64,000 nt of DNA from Bacillota bacterium (GTDB taxonomy: Bacteria > Bacillota > Bacilli > Paenibacillales > Paenibacillaceae), in NCBI GenBank assembly GCA_023433615.1, contig JAEZCJ010000187.1, positions 1-64,000 of the forward strand, given 5' to 3'. The translations under genes and the position numbers were made by a program. Numbering within the stretch: the first letter of the stretch is position 1; each line of letters begins with the position of its first letter. This document shows, in pieces, positions 16,245 through 23,486 of the stretch. The notes under the pieces are model-generated. The model searched no databases, was not told where the DNA came from, and saw nothing but the letters and a program-made list of their open reading frames with translations.

Positions 16245-17870
16245 ATGTCCAAAACATTGCTATTCGGCGAGGAAGCTCGCCGCGCATTGATCCATGGCGT
16301 GGATGCATTGGCGGATGCCGTCAAGGTCACGCTGGGGCCGAAAGGCCGCAACGTTGTACTGGAGAAGAAGTTCGGAAGCCCGCTTATTACGAATGACGGC
16401 GTGACGATCGCTAAGGAAATCGAGCTGGAGGATCCGAACGAGAACATGGGCGCGCAGCTGCTGAAGGAGGTTGCGACCAAGACGAACGACGTGGCCGGCG
16501 ATGGCACGACGACGGCAACGGTATTAGCCCAGGCGATGGTTCGCGAGGGTCTGAAGAACGTGGCGGCCGGTGCCAATCCGATGGCCATTCGCAGAGGGAT
16601 GGACATGGCGGTAAGGGCGGCTGTCGAGAAGCTGGCGCAAGTAGCCAAGCCGATCGAAGGCAAGCAGTCGATTGCGCAGGTAGCGGCAATCTCCTCCGCA
16701 GACGAGAGCGTAGGCGAACTGATTGCCGAGGCGATGGAGCAAGTCGGCAAGGACGGCGTCATTACGGTGGAGGAGTCCAAGGGCTTCGTGACGGAGATGG
16801 AGCTTACGGAAGGCATGCAGTTCGATCGCGGGTATATCTCGCCCTATCTGGTCACGGATCAGGATAAGATGGAGGCGCGTCTCACGGACCCGTATATTCT
16901 CGTTACGGACAAGAAGATTGCGAGCATGCAAGAAATAATCCCGATTCTGGAGCAGGTCGTCCAACAGGGTAAGCCCCTTCTGATCCTCGCGGAGGATGTC
17001 GAGGGCGAGGCGCTCGCCACGCTGGTCGTGAATAAGCTTCGCGGCACCTTCGTGTGCGTCGCGGTGAAAGCCCCGGGCTTCGGGGACCGCCGCAAGGAGA
17101 TGCTGCAGGATATTGCAGTGCTGACAGGCGCGCAAGTCGTGTCCGAGGAGGTTGGCCTCGATCTAAAGACGATGCGGATCGATCAACTTGGCCGCGCGCG
17201 TTCGGTACGCGTGACCAAGGAGAATACGGTCATCGTGGACGGATCGGGCAGCCGGGCCGCTATTACGGCCCGTACGCAGCAGATTCGCGTGCAACTGGAG
17301 GAGACGACCTCCGAGTTCGATAAGGAGAAGCTGCAAGAACGGCTGGCTAAGCTGTCCGGCGGCGTAGCGGTCATTAAGGTCGGTGCCGCCACGGAGACGG
17401 AAATGAAGGAGCGCAAGATGCGCATCGAGGATGCGCTGCATTCGACGCGGGCAGCCGTCGAGGAAGGCATCGTCGCAGGCGGCGGCACAGCGCTTGTCAA
17501 TGTCTCGGATGCCGTAGCGGCCGTTGCAGCGGGCGGCGACGAGAAGACAGGCGTGCAGATCGTCTTGCGCGCTCTCGATGAGCCGGTGCGGATCATTGCG
17601 TCCAATGCCGGCAAGGAAGGCTCCGTTATAGCGGAACGCTTGAAGCGGGAACCGGTCGGTTACGGCTATAACGCTGCGAAGGATGAATGGGTGGACATGA
17701 TCCAGGCGGGCATCGTCGATCCCGCCAAGGTAACGCGCTCCGCTTTGCAGAATGCGGCATCCGTCGCCGCGATGATTCTGACAACCGAGACGCTGATCGC
17801 AGACAAGCCGGAGAAGGAATCGCCGGCTCCGATGGGCGGCGGCATGGGCGGCATGGGCGGCATGATGTAG
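16245..17870 (+). CDS. groEL: Chaperonin GroEL
   Basis: A 541-residue 60-kDa chaperonin with all signature parts: VTLGPKGRNVV, the ATP site NDGVTIAKEIELEDP and AGDGTTTATVL, the apical-domain block, the AAVEEGIVAGGGTAL motif, and a GGM repeat tail. The first residues (MSKTLLFGEEARRALIHG) differ from the usual MAKEIKF start, which fits a diverged copy. The ATG at 16245 is preferred because GGGAGG precedes it. A perfect hairpin terminator follows. It lies in the middle of a biosynthetic locus and next to AHSA1-PDZ genes. That may reflect a client protein, or simple insertion of neighbouring genes. Confidence 0.95.
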   Translation: MSKTLLFGEEARRALIHGVDALADAVKVTLGPKGRNVVLEKKFGSPLITNDGVTIAKEIELEDPNENMGAQLLKEVATKTNDVAGDGTTTATVLAQAMVREGLKNVAAGANPMAIRRGMDMAVRAAVEKLAQVAKPIEGKQSIAQVAAISSADESVGELIAEAMEQVGKDGVITVEESKGFVTEMELTEGMQFDRGYISPYLVTDQDKMEARLTDPYILVTDKKIASMQEIIPILEQVVQQGKPLLILAEDVEGEALATLVVNKLRGTFVCVAVKAPGFGDRRKEMLQDIAVLTGAQVVSEEVGLDLKTMRIDQLGRARSVRVTKENTVIVDGSGSRAAITARTQQIRVQLEETTSEFDKEKLQERLAKLSGGVAVIKVGAATETEMKERKMRIEDALHSTRAAVEEGIVAGGGTALVNVSDAVAAVAAGGDEKTGVQIVLRALDEPVRIIASNAGKEGSVIAERLKREPVGYGYNAAKDEWVDMIQAGIVDPAKVTRSALQNAASVAAMILTTETLIADKPEKESPAPMGGGMGGMGGMM

Positions 17871-17891
17871 CGAAGCGTATCGAATATTGCG

Positions 17892-17920
17892 AAGAAGGCA
17901 GGCCGCCGGCCTGCCTTCTT
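17892..17920 (+). terminator. Rho-independent terminator after groEL
   Basis: Near-perfect stem AAGAAGGCAGGC/GCCTGCCTTCTT around a short GC loop. Confidence 0.8.
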
Positions 17921-18003
17921 CATGTCCGACAATGATCCCCGAGCGCTTGGAGAGGGAGGAACGTTACCATAGTACATATCTTATGGAAAGGAGTTACCGC
18001 ATT

Positions 18004-18198
18004 ATGACAAGCTCGGATGACCAATGCCGGAATTGCAGTACGTGTCATGTGCGTAAGCTGTCGCGGCCTTCCGAATCGGATGTGCTGCCCTCCAAGCACG
18101 CCCTCGAGACGGAAGCGGCATACCAGGGCAAGCGCTGGGACCATCTGGATGCCAGGGTATTGTGTCGCAGCGGCTATATTCGATTCCCATGGCCATAA
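18004..18198 (+). CDS. Small cysteine-containing protein, 64 residues
   Basis: An ATG with AAGGAG about 10 bp upstream opens a 64-codon frame. The N-terminus has a CRNCSTCH cluster (CxxCxxC) that could bind a metal or carry disulfides. A single further cysteine lies near the C-terminus, which ends IRFPWP. No family is recognised. Its stop overlaps the start of the glycosyltransferase gene by 10 bp, so the two are likely co-translated. It could be a small metal-binding partner or a peptide precursor, but no cleavage motif or modification enzyme specific to it is evident. Confidence 0.5.
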   Translation: MTSSDDQCRNCSTCHVRKLSRPSESDVLPSKHALETEAAYQGKRWDHLDARVLCRSGYIRFPWP

Positions 18199-19082
18199 CC
18201 GTCGTGATTCCGGTCTATAATCAAGCCTATCCGTTATCGTTGACCCTATCCGCATTTACAAGGCAGGTGAATGTTAGTGCTCAGTTACATGTGGTGGTTG
18301 TGGATGACGGTTCTGCTGAACCGATATCAGCAGTCGTCGAAGCATATCGATCCCGATTGAATCTCACCTATGTGAGACTGCCCAGAGTCGGACGAGCTGC
18401 CGCGCGAAATGCCGGCGCTAGATGGGCCAAGAACGGCATCATCGTGTTTAACGATGCGGATCGGATGCCGAGGCCCGATTTCCTGGCGGCTCATATTCGT
18501 GCCCATAACCGTAGTGAAGAAGCGATCGTCGTCGGCCAAGTCAGGGAAATGTACATTCGAGACCCAGAGCAGAACCGTGGACGGATTATGGACGCATTGA
18601 GCCGCGAAGCGCTTGATCGTGTCCCGCAGTACTGTAGGCTGGTCTATTCGCTATACGACGAGGGAGGGGCGACCGGGTCGCCGATTGCGTGGGTCTCCAC
18701 CTTAAGCGGCAATCTCTCGCTGCCTATCGAGCTGTTCTGGCGTTTGCAAGGGTTCGACGAACGGTTCGAGGAGTGGGGCTTCGAGCATATGGAGCTCGGC
18801 TATCGGGCCTCGCAGGCAGGCGTGCGATTCCGTTATCAGAAGCAGGCCGTCAATGTGCATCTCGCCCATTCACGCGGGGGCTCCTATGAAACATACATGC
18901 GGCGAAGCCATGCCGTCTTCTATGCCAAGCATCCTTCGCAGGAGGTCCGCCTGTTCCTGGATTTCATGCTGGGGGAGGCAAGCTTGAGGGACTTAGAGCA
19001 TTTTGCCGCAGAGACGGGACCAGCCGCCTGCACGGTGACCGCGTCGGACGGTTATGTTAAGATTACGAACTTCCGCCGGTAA
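18189..19082 (+). CDS. Family 2 glycosyltransferase
   Basis: A 297-residue GT-A enzyme. It begins directly with AITVVIPVYNQAYPLSLTL and has VVVDDGS at about residue 38, FNDADRMPRPDF (the DxD-like motif), and GFDERFEEWGFEHMELGYR, the ED-type catalytic region of GT2/GT27-like proteins. It transfers a sugar from a nucleotide donor with inversion. No membrane segments. An ATG at 18189 overlaps the small upstream gene. A TTG at 18162 would be an alternative. It is a third glycosyltransferase within the accessory region and ends at a hairpin shared with the convergent small genes. Confidence 0.88.
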   Translation: MAITVVIPVYNQAYPLSLTLSAFTRQVNVSAQLHVVVVDDGSAEPISAVVEAYRSRLNLTYVRLPRVGRAAARNAGARWAKNGIIVFNDADRMPRPDFLAAHIRAHNRSEEAIVVGQVREMYIRDPEQNRGRIMDALSREALDRVPQYCRLVYSLYDEGGATGSPIAWVSTLSGNLSLPIELFWRLQGFDERFEEWGFEHMELGYRASQAGVRFRYQKQAVNVHLAHSRGGSYETYMRRSHAVFYAKHPSQEVRLFLDFMLGEASLRDLEHFAAETGPAACTVTASDGYVKITNFRR

Positions 19083-19087
19083 ACGAA

Positions 19088-19122
19088 GAACAGGGCAGGC
19101 CTAGTACGGCCTTGCCCTGTTC
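19088..19122. terminator. Bidirectional terminator
   Basis: Stem GAACAGGGCA/TGCCCTGTTC with an inner GGCC/GGCC pairing, between the convergent glycosyltransferase and the minus-strand small genes. Confidence 0.7.
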
Positions 19123-19127
19123 GGATG

Positions 19128-19382
19128 CTACCCGTCGCCCAGCTCGTCCTGCAGCAGCTGGAGGTAGATCGTCTTGATGTCGTTATAGTGCAGATAGAGC
19201 GTATTCCCCGAATCCTCCCCCGTCTTGCTGTTCTCGACTCGATGCAGGAGACAGATGTGTCTCGCCTTATCCAGCCTATAGGCAGTCGTCCATGTAAAGG
19301 ATCTGACGGTATTCCGATAGAGAAGCGTATAATTCTGGCCATCATAGGAGATGTCCCGTTCTTGCGAATCGTTAAGAAACAT
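19128..19382 (-). CDS. Small conserved-looking protein, 84 residues
   Basis: The frame starts MFLNDSQERDISYDGQNYTL and is predicted to be a compact beta-strand-rich domain (alternating Tyr/Leu stretches) with a final helix IKTIYLQLLQDEL. It overlaps the end of the upstream 66-residue gene by 11 bp, with a purine-rich stretch before the ATG, so the two are coupled. I do not recognise the family. No signal peptide or membrane segment is present. Longer versions of this frame run upstream, but they would overlap the better-supported cysteine-rich gene. Confidence 0.55.
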   Translation of the reverse strand: MFLNDSQERDISYDGQNYTLLYRNTVRSFTWTTAYRLDKARHICLLHRVENSKTGEDSGNTLYLHYNDIKTIYLQLLQDELGDG

Positions 19383-19572
19383 AACGCTTCTCCGCTCCGA
19401 TCTGTCTGGCGAGACAGAGCGCGCTGCAGTACCATTCGCCGTAGAACTCCCAATTTGCCTCACCGTAGTAGATCGGATTGCGGCAGCGGTCGTGGCAGCA
19501 TTCACACAGCTCCTCAGGCACTTCCGCTTGCCTGTCCCGCAATCCGTATTCGAATCGATCCAACGAAGTCAT
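19372..19572 (-). CDS. Small zinc-ribbon-like protein, 66 residues
   Basis: It has cysteines in the pattern CxxC-H-xx-C (LCECCHDRCRNPI), then YCSALCLARQ, suggesting one or two structural zinc sites. GAGGAGG stands 9 bp before the ATG, an excellent ribosome site. It is the first gene of a two-gene minus-strand unit. Proteins of this type are common in Bacillales and their function is not known to me. It lies between the glycosyltransferase and the S24 repressor. Confidence 0.6.
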   Translation of the reverse strand: MTSLDRFEYGLRDRQAEVPEELCECCHDRCRNPIYYGEANWEFYGEWYCSALCLARQIGAEKRYVS

Positions 19573-19666
19573 AACAGATTCCTCCTCGCATGATTTGATT
19601 CAAGCATACGATAGGCTTTTGCTGCCACTCTCCTTTTTTGTTGAGCCATTCCCGTCTTTTATTGCG

Positions 19667-20464
19667 CTATTCGGAATTGCGAAGGATGCCGACGACTTTG
19701 CCGAGAACTTCGACATGCTTGGAGCGGATCGGACGGTAAGCGGGGTTGGCCGGTTGAAGCCGGATATAGTCTTTTTCGCGGTAGAAGCTTTTCAGCGTGG
19801 CCTCCTCCCGATCGATCAGAGCAGCCACGATTTCGCCGTTATCGGCATCCGGCTGCTGACGGATAATGACAAGATCGCCGCTCTGAATATCTTTGTCAGT
19901 CATGCTGTCGCCCTGTACCCGCAGCAGAAAATGATGGCCCGAGCCCACCATTGCTGCAGGTACGTTGATATAGTCTTCGATATTCTCTACAGCAATGATC
20001 GGAGCACCGGCCGTGACTTTGCCGACGAGCGGGAGCTTGACAAAATATTCGGCGGCCAACGTTCGTTCCCGGACAATCTCGTCCTGGGACGAATATTTGC
20101 GGGGCGCATCCTGCAGCGAGGGAAGGGGCTGATTCTTCCCGACCAGATGGGATGCCATCGACTGAAGGAGCAGCAGATCTTGCTCGGTAAGCTGCTCCGC
20201 AAGCTTGTCAATGGAGCGTACCACGGGATGCGAGAATAGCGGGGCAGCATGTTCGGGCTCGTTGTCCGTCATTAGCCAATCGAGCGAAATATTGAATTGC
20301 TGCGCAATGGCAATAAGCGCCTTGGAAGAGGGGGTGGATTTCTTCTTCCCATTCTCCCAGTCGCTGATATTGCCGGGCGATACCCCGATAAGCTCGGCCA
20401 TCTTCGCAACCGTCAGCTGGTGCGATTGGCGGAGCTGCCTAACCTTCTGATTAATGGGATTCAT
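19667..20464 (-). CDS. XRE-family repressor with S24 (LexA/CI-type) self-cleavage domain
   Basis: A 265-residue protein. Residues 5-62 form an XRE helix-turn-helix (VRQLRQSHQLTVAKMAELIG...ISDWENGK). Residues about 140-262 form the S24 peptidase fold. The Ala152-Gly153 cleavage site (KVTAGAP), Ser187 (QGDSM) and Lys225 are all present, so RecA-stimulated autocleavage is possible. It is therefore a CI/ImmR-type regulator rather than LexA itself, which has a winged-helix N-terminus. The ATG at 20464 has GGGGAGG 5 bp upstream. It faces the 15-kb biosynthetic operon across a symmetric promoter with two 16-bp inverted repeats, which are the natural candidates for its operator. The likely outcome is repression lifted after DNA damage. 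Confidence 0.87.
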   Translation of the reverse strand: MNPINQKVRQLRQSHQLTVAKMAELIGVSPGNISDWENGKKKSTPSSKALIAIAQQFNISLDWLMTDNEPEHAAPLFSHPVVRSIDKLAEQLTEQDLLLLQSMASHLVGKNQPLPSLQDAPRKYSSQDEIVRERTLAAEYFVKLPLVGKVTAGAPIIAVENIEDYINVPAAMVGSGHHFLLRVQGDSMTDKDIQSGDLVIIRQQPDADNGEIVAALIDREEATLKSFYREKDYIRLQPANPAYRPIRSKHVEVLGKVVGILRNSE

Positions 20465-20542
20465 AATGGATCCTCCCCACACAGTCAAACATATGTTCCT
20501 TCTATTCGTATCCATAATTATGACAAACATTCATTCGGATGG

Positions 20543-20558
20543 GAAGCATAAATGCTTC
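20543..20558 (-). other. Small hairpin in the leader of the S24 repressor gene
   Basis: Perfect 7-bp stem GAAGCAT/ATGCTTC with a 2-nt loop, inside the predicted 5-prime untranslated region of the repressor gene. Role unknown. Confidence 0.35.
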
Positions 20559-20563
20559 TCCCC

Positions 20564-20591
20564 TTGATTATTCGCATATGCGTATTATACT
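20564..20591 (+). promoter_or_regulatory. Rightward promoter P1
   Basis: TTGATT-N16-TATACT. The spacer is exactly the first 16-bp inverted repeat (operator 1), so bound repressor would block RNA polymerase. It directs transcription towards the AraC gene at 20783. Confidence 0.55.
20570..20585. promoter_or_regulatory. Operator 1 (inverted repeat)
   Basis: ATTCGCATATGCGTAT, an imperfect palindrome. It shares 13 of 16 positions with operator 2, which starts 31 bp further right. Likely binding site for the adjacent S24 repressor (inference). Confidence 0.6.
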
Positions 20592-20592
20592 G

Positions 20593-20621
20593 TTGATTAT
20601 ATTCGCATTTACGAATATAAT
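20593..20621 (+). promoter_or_regulatory. Rightward promoter P2 for the biosynthetic operon
   Basis: TTGATT (20593-20598), 17-bp spacer, consensus TATAAT (20616-20621). Operator 2 lies within the spacer. The predicted start near 20628 gives a leader of about 155 nt before the AraC gene. Confidence 0.75.
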
Positions 20622-20624
20622 CAA
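20596..20624 (-). promoter_or_regulatory. Leftward promoter for the S24 repressor, superimposed on P2
   Basis: On the minus strand TTGATT (20624-20619), 17 bp, TATAAT (20601-20596). The whole element 20592-20625 is a perfect palindrome with 14-bp arms, so the same bases form identical promoters on both strands. Polymerase can occupy only one direction at a time. Confidence 0.75.
20601..20616. promoter_or_regulatory. Operator 2 (inverted repeat)
   Basis: ATTCGCATTTACGAAT, centred in the shared spacer of the divergent promoters. A repressor bound here would shut both directions, giving autoregulation. Confidence 0.62.
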
Positions 20625-20681
20625 CATGATGTTGGTGCTTTCCATAATTAGTCGAAAAAGAGGGGCTGTTGTCAAAAAAAG

Positions 20682-20780
20682 ATGACTAAAGAGCAAGAAA
20701 GTAAGATTTTTATTCCAAATTTGTTAGTAGTATTGAAGCTGTTATACGAAACCAAATCACATTGGGCGGTGATACGGTAG
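20682..20780 (+). CDS. Possible 32-residue leader peptide before the AraC gene
   Basis: ATG at 20682 (MTKEQESKIFIPNLLVVLK...) ending in TAG two bases before the AraC ATG. There is no good ribosome site at normal distance. The abutting stop/start would allow re-initiation. It may be chance in AT-rich DNA. Confidence 0.25.
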   Translation: MTKEQESKIFIPNLLVVLKLLYETKSHWAVIR

Positions 20781-20782
20781 AG

Positions 20783-21448
20783 ATGAGTACATTATTTTGC
20801 TTCTATGATGAAGGTAAGAACAACGATTGGATGAATCGTATGGATCGACTTCCGGACAATATGGATTTCGTGCGTCTGAACAATCTGAAGTCGCTCGACA
20901 GAGCCGTTGAAGCGAAGGCTTACCGATTAATTCTGCTTGTTACCTACGGTTTTTCGATCCCCTCCATTTGGCAAACCTCGCGAGCTGCAGTCACCTGTCC
21001 AATCGTTGTCATGACGGGTATGCATCATTTGGACGGAGCCGCACTCATCGAAATGGCTGAGAAGCTCGGCATCGGACAATCCGCCGAAGAAGCTTCATCC
21101 AATGGCGATCTATTCCGTACCTCGCTGGCGTTCATCGAAGAGAATATTTACGACCATGAGCTGTCGCTCGACAAGGTCGCTTCCCATATTTACGTAAGCC
21201 GATGCCACTACTCCAGAATGTTTCAGCGGCACACCGGCAAGGGCTTCAAGGAATACGTGATCGATAAACGGCTGAAGAAGGCGAATGCCCTGCTGAGGCA
21301 AGGGTATTCCGTGACAGAGGTATGCTTCAATGTCGGATACAGCGATCTTACGCATTTTGCCCGCGTATTTAAGCGGAAGTATGGCATCAACCCATCGAAC
21401 TGCCGTTCTAATGAAGAGCTATATCTGAGAGAAGAGGTGCTTGCATGA
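20783..21448 (+). CDS. AraC family regulator heading the biosynthetic operon
   Basis: About 221 residues, paralogous to the protein at 8643-9353 along its whole length. The C-terminal double helix-turn-helix reads SLDKVASHIYVSRCHYSRMF, then VTEVCFNVGYSDLTHFARVFKR...GINPSN. The N-terminal 110 residues lack a recognised sensor domain but share the pattern of the paralogue (a KA-RLILLVTYGFS..SIW-like strand in the middle). The ATG at 20783 directly follows a possible leader peptide. A TTG at 20762 is an alternative start. Its stop overlaps the next start by 4 bp. As first gene of the operon it probably activates it, under the divergent S24-controlled promoter. Confidence 0.88.
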   Translation: MSTLFCFYDEGKNNDWMNRMDRLPDNMDFVRLNNLKSLDRAVEAKAYRLILLVTYGFSIPSIWQTSRAAVTCPIVVMTGMHHLDGAALIEMAEKLGIGQSAEEASSNGDLFRTSLAFIEENIYDHELSLDKVASHIYVSRCHYSRMFQRHTGKGFKEYVIDKRLKKANALLRQGYSVTEVCFNVGYSDLTHFARVFKRKYGINPSNCRSNEELYLREEVLA

Positions 21449-22278
21449 GGAAAAGATGGCTGCTGGGAATCCCGATTGTCCTTGTGGCAGCAGGGGCTGC
21501 CGTCGCATATTCATGGTGGATGAAGCCTTATGAGCTGCCGGCAGCGGACTCGGGCATATCGCTAGAGCAATATGGCATGACGTTTACGAATGAACGATCG
21601 GCGCATCCGCATGCAACTGCCATGTCGCTCACCGCCTTGAAGCAATCGGTTACGGAATTCCCCGACAATATGGCATACTCGAATGCACTGCGCATCGAGA
21701 TGGCATCCCGCGGTAAGCATGAAGATTTTATTGCGTTTGTCGATCAACTGGACGATCATTCCCCCAGGCTTCAGCTGCAGAAAGCATTAGCTTATGTCGA
21801 CCAACTGCAGAATCCCGATCTTGGAACGGCCTCGCTTGGCCAACTGTCTTCCCGATCCATCAGTGCTGTAAGCGAGATTTTGGAGGACAACCCCTATGAT
21901 CTGCTGGCGCATTACGCTCGGGGCCTTAATAACATTTATTGGCCGTCCGGCCTGCAGCGGACCGGTAAAGCGATACAGGATTTGGCCTACTGTCTTGCCG
22001 CGGCGAAACAACTGGAATCCGAGACCGCTTCTCCGCTCTGGCCGCTCATCTACATCGCTTACGGGGATGCGCTTGTGAAGGACGGGAGAGTGAAGGAGGG
22101 GATCGAAGTGTGGAAGGACGGAGCAGCGCAGTATCCGATGGATGATGTGCTGGGAGACTTAGCGGGACTCAATGCCGACGCAGCGTTGAATCACGTGCGG
22201 GATGTACGGGGCATTGATGCCTTCCAACGTCCCGATCCCGATATAAGCGACTTGTCGATCTTATGGAGCTCGCTTTAA
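21445..22278 (+). CDS. Membrane-anchored helical-repeat protein
   Basis: A 277-residue protein with one N-terminal membrane segment (LLGIPIVLVAAGAAVAYSWW, residues about 5-25) and a large extracytoplasmic part made of paired helices that resemble degenerate TPR repeats (for example LLAHYARGLNNIYWP and PLIYIAYGDALVKDGRVKEGIEVW). I do not recognise a specific family. It overlaps the AraC gene by 4 bp and its stop overlaps the first ketosynthase start (TAATG), so it belongs to the operon. It could scaffold the membrane-bound UnbV/UnbU-like proteins encoded downstream, but this is a guess from context. Confidence 0.7.
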   Translation: MRKRWLLGIPIVLVAAGAAVAYSWWMKPYELPAADSGISLEQYGMTFTNERSAHPHATAMSLTALKQSVTEFPDNMAYSNALRIEMASRGKHEDFIAFVDQLDDHSPRLQLQKALAYVDQLQNPDLGTASLGQLSSRSISAVSEILEDNPYDLLAHYARGLNNIYWPSGLQRTGKAIQDLAYCLAAAKQLESETASPLWPLIYIAYGDALVKDGRVKEGIEVWKDGAAQYPMDDVLGDLAGLNADAALNHVRDVRGIDAFQRPDPDISDLSILWSSL

Positions 22279-23486
22279 TGGAGCGTGCAATCGTGAACGT
22301 GCGGGACGAGATTGTCGTTAGCGGGATTGGCGTCATGACATCGATCGGAGCTGCGCTAGAGAGCGTGTGGGACAATCTCCTGGCAGGCGTGTCTGGTGCT
22401 CGGCGGATAAGGAGCTTCGATGTGTCGGGCCACTGGAACCAGATTGGATGCGAAGTGGACGGCATCGAATATCGGACGCTGGAGCGGCAACCCGGCGGAC
22501 GAGCGACCGGATTGCTGCTTCCGGTGATCGAAGATGCGCTGCATGATGCCGGGCTTCGCGCTGGAGAATGGGATAACCGAACGATCGGAATATGCGTCGG
22601 TACGACGATGGGCGAAATCACGCCGCTGGAAGACGAGATGGAAGGCCGCTACACCGGAATCATCGGCGGACCGTCCATTATTGCCGACCATGCAGCGGCA
22701 TGGTTTGCCTTGAACGGTCCCTGTTGGACGCTCACGAACGCTTGCGCGGCAGGCAATGTAGCCATCGCCAAGGCCATGGACGAGCTGCGTGCCGGACGGG
22801 CCGACATTATGATTGCTGCAGGCGTAGATGCGATGTCGTGGGTTGCCTTTACCGGATTCGCCAGTCTGCGCGCCATGTCGCCTGATGTCTGCAGGCCGTT
22901 CGATGCAGATCGGAAGGGACTCCTGTTGGGAGAAGGGGCAGCCGCATTGGTGCTGGAGCGCAAGTCGGATGCGTTCCGGCGCGGAGGAAGGCCGCGGGCC
23001 GTGCTATCGGGGTATGGGCTAAGCGCGGATGCGCATCACATTACGCAGCCGGATCCGAAGGCCGTCGGACCGGTCAAGGCGATGCGCAAGGCATTGAAGA
23101 TGGCTGGCATTTCACCTGAGGAGATCGGTTACGTCAGTGCCCATGGCACCGGTACGCCGGCTAATGACCGAATGGAGGCCGTTGCCATGTCCGAGGTATT
23201 CGGCGATAAGGCGGTAACGAGCTCGATCAAGGGCCATATCGGTCATACGCTGGGCGCTGCCAGCGCGATTGAAGCCGCGGTCTGCGTCAAAGCGTTGGAG
23301 ACGGGAGTATTGCCGCCGACGATGAATCATCGGACGAAGGATGCGGCATGCAATGTGACGGTCATAGCGGGCGAACCGCTGGAGAAAAAGGTGATGCATG
23401 TCATGTCCAACGCTTACGCGTTCGGAGGCATCAACTCAACGATCATTATGACCAGGGCAGGCATAGAAAGGGAGGGAGTGTCTTGA
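22278..23486 (+). CDS. Ketosynthase, FabF/KS-alpha type, with complete catalytic triad
   Basis: A 402-residue condensing enzyme. The nucleophile Cys156 lies in LTNACAAGN, His289 in SAHGTGTPAND, Lys318 and His323 in SIKGHIGHTLGAA, and the C-terminal AFGGINS loop is present. It should carry out decarboxylative condensation of an acyl chain with malonyl-ACP. The start is taken at the ATG overlapping the upstream stop (TAATG), because an earlier ATG at 22263 would lie within the preceding gene. The stop overlaps the TTG of the next, half-size ketosynthase, a spacing typical of KS-alpha/KS-beta heterodimers of type II polyketide synthases. Confidence 0.93.
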   Translation: MERAIVNVRDEIVVSGIGVMTSIGAALESVWDNLLAGVSGARRIRSFDVSGHWNQIGCEVDGIEYRTLERQPGGRATGLLLPVIEDALHDAGLRAGEWDNRTIGICVGTTMGEITPLEDEMEGRYTGIIGGPSIIADHAAAWFALNGPCWTLTNACAAGNVAIAKAMDELRAGRADIMIAAGVDAMSWVAFTGFASLRAMSPDVCRPFDADRKGLLLGEGAAALVLERKSDAFRRGGRPRAVLSGYGLSADAHHITQPDPKAVGPVKAMRKALKMAGISPEEIGYVSAHGTGTPANDRMEAVAMSEVFGDKAVTSSIKGHIGHTLGAASAIEAAVCVKALETGVLPPTMNHRTKDAACNVTVIAGEPLEKKVMHVMSNAYAFGGINSTIIMTRAGIEREGVS

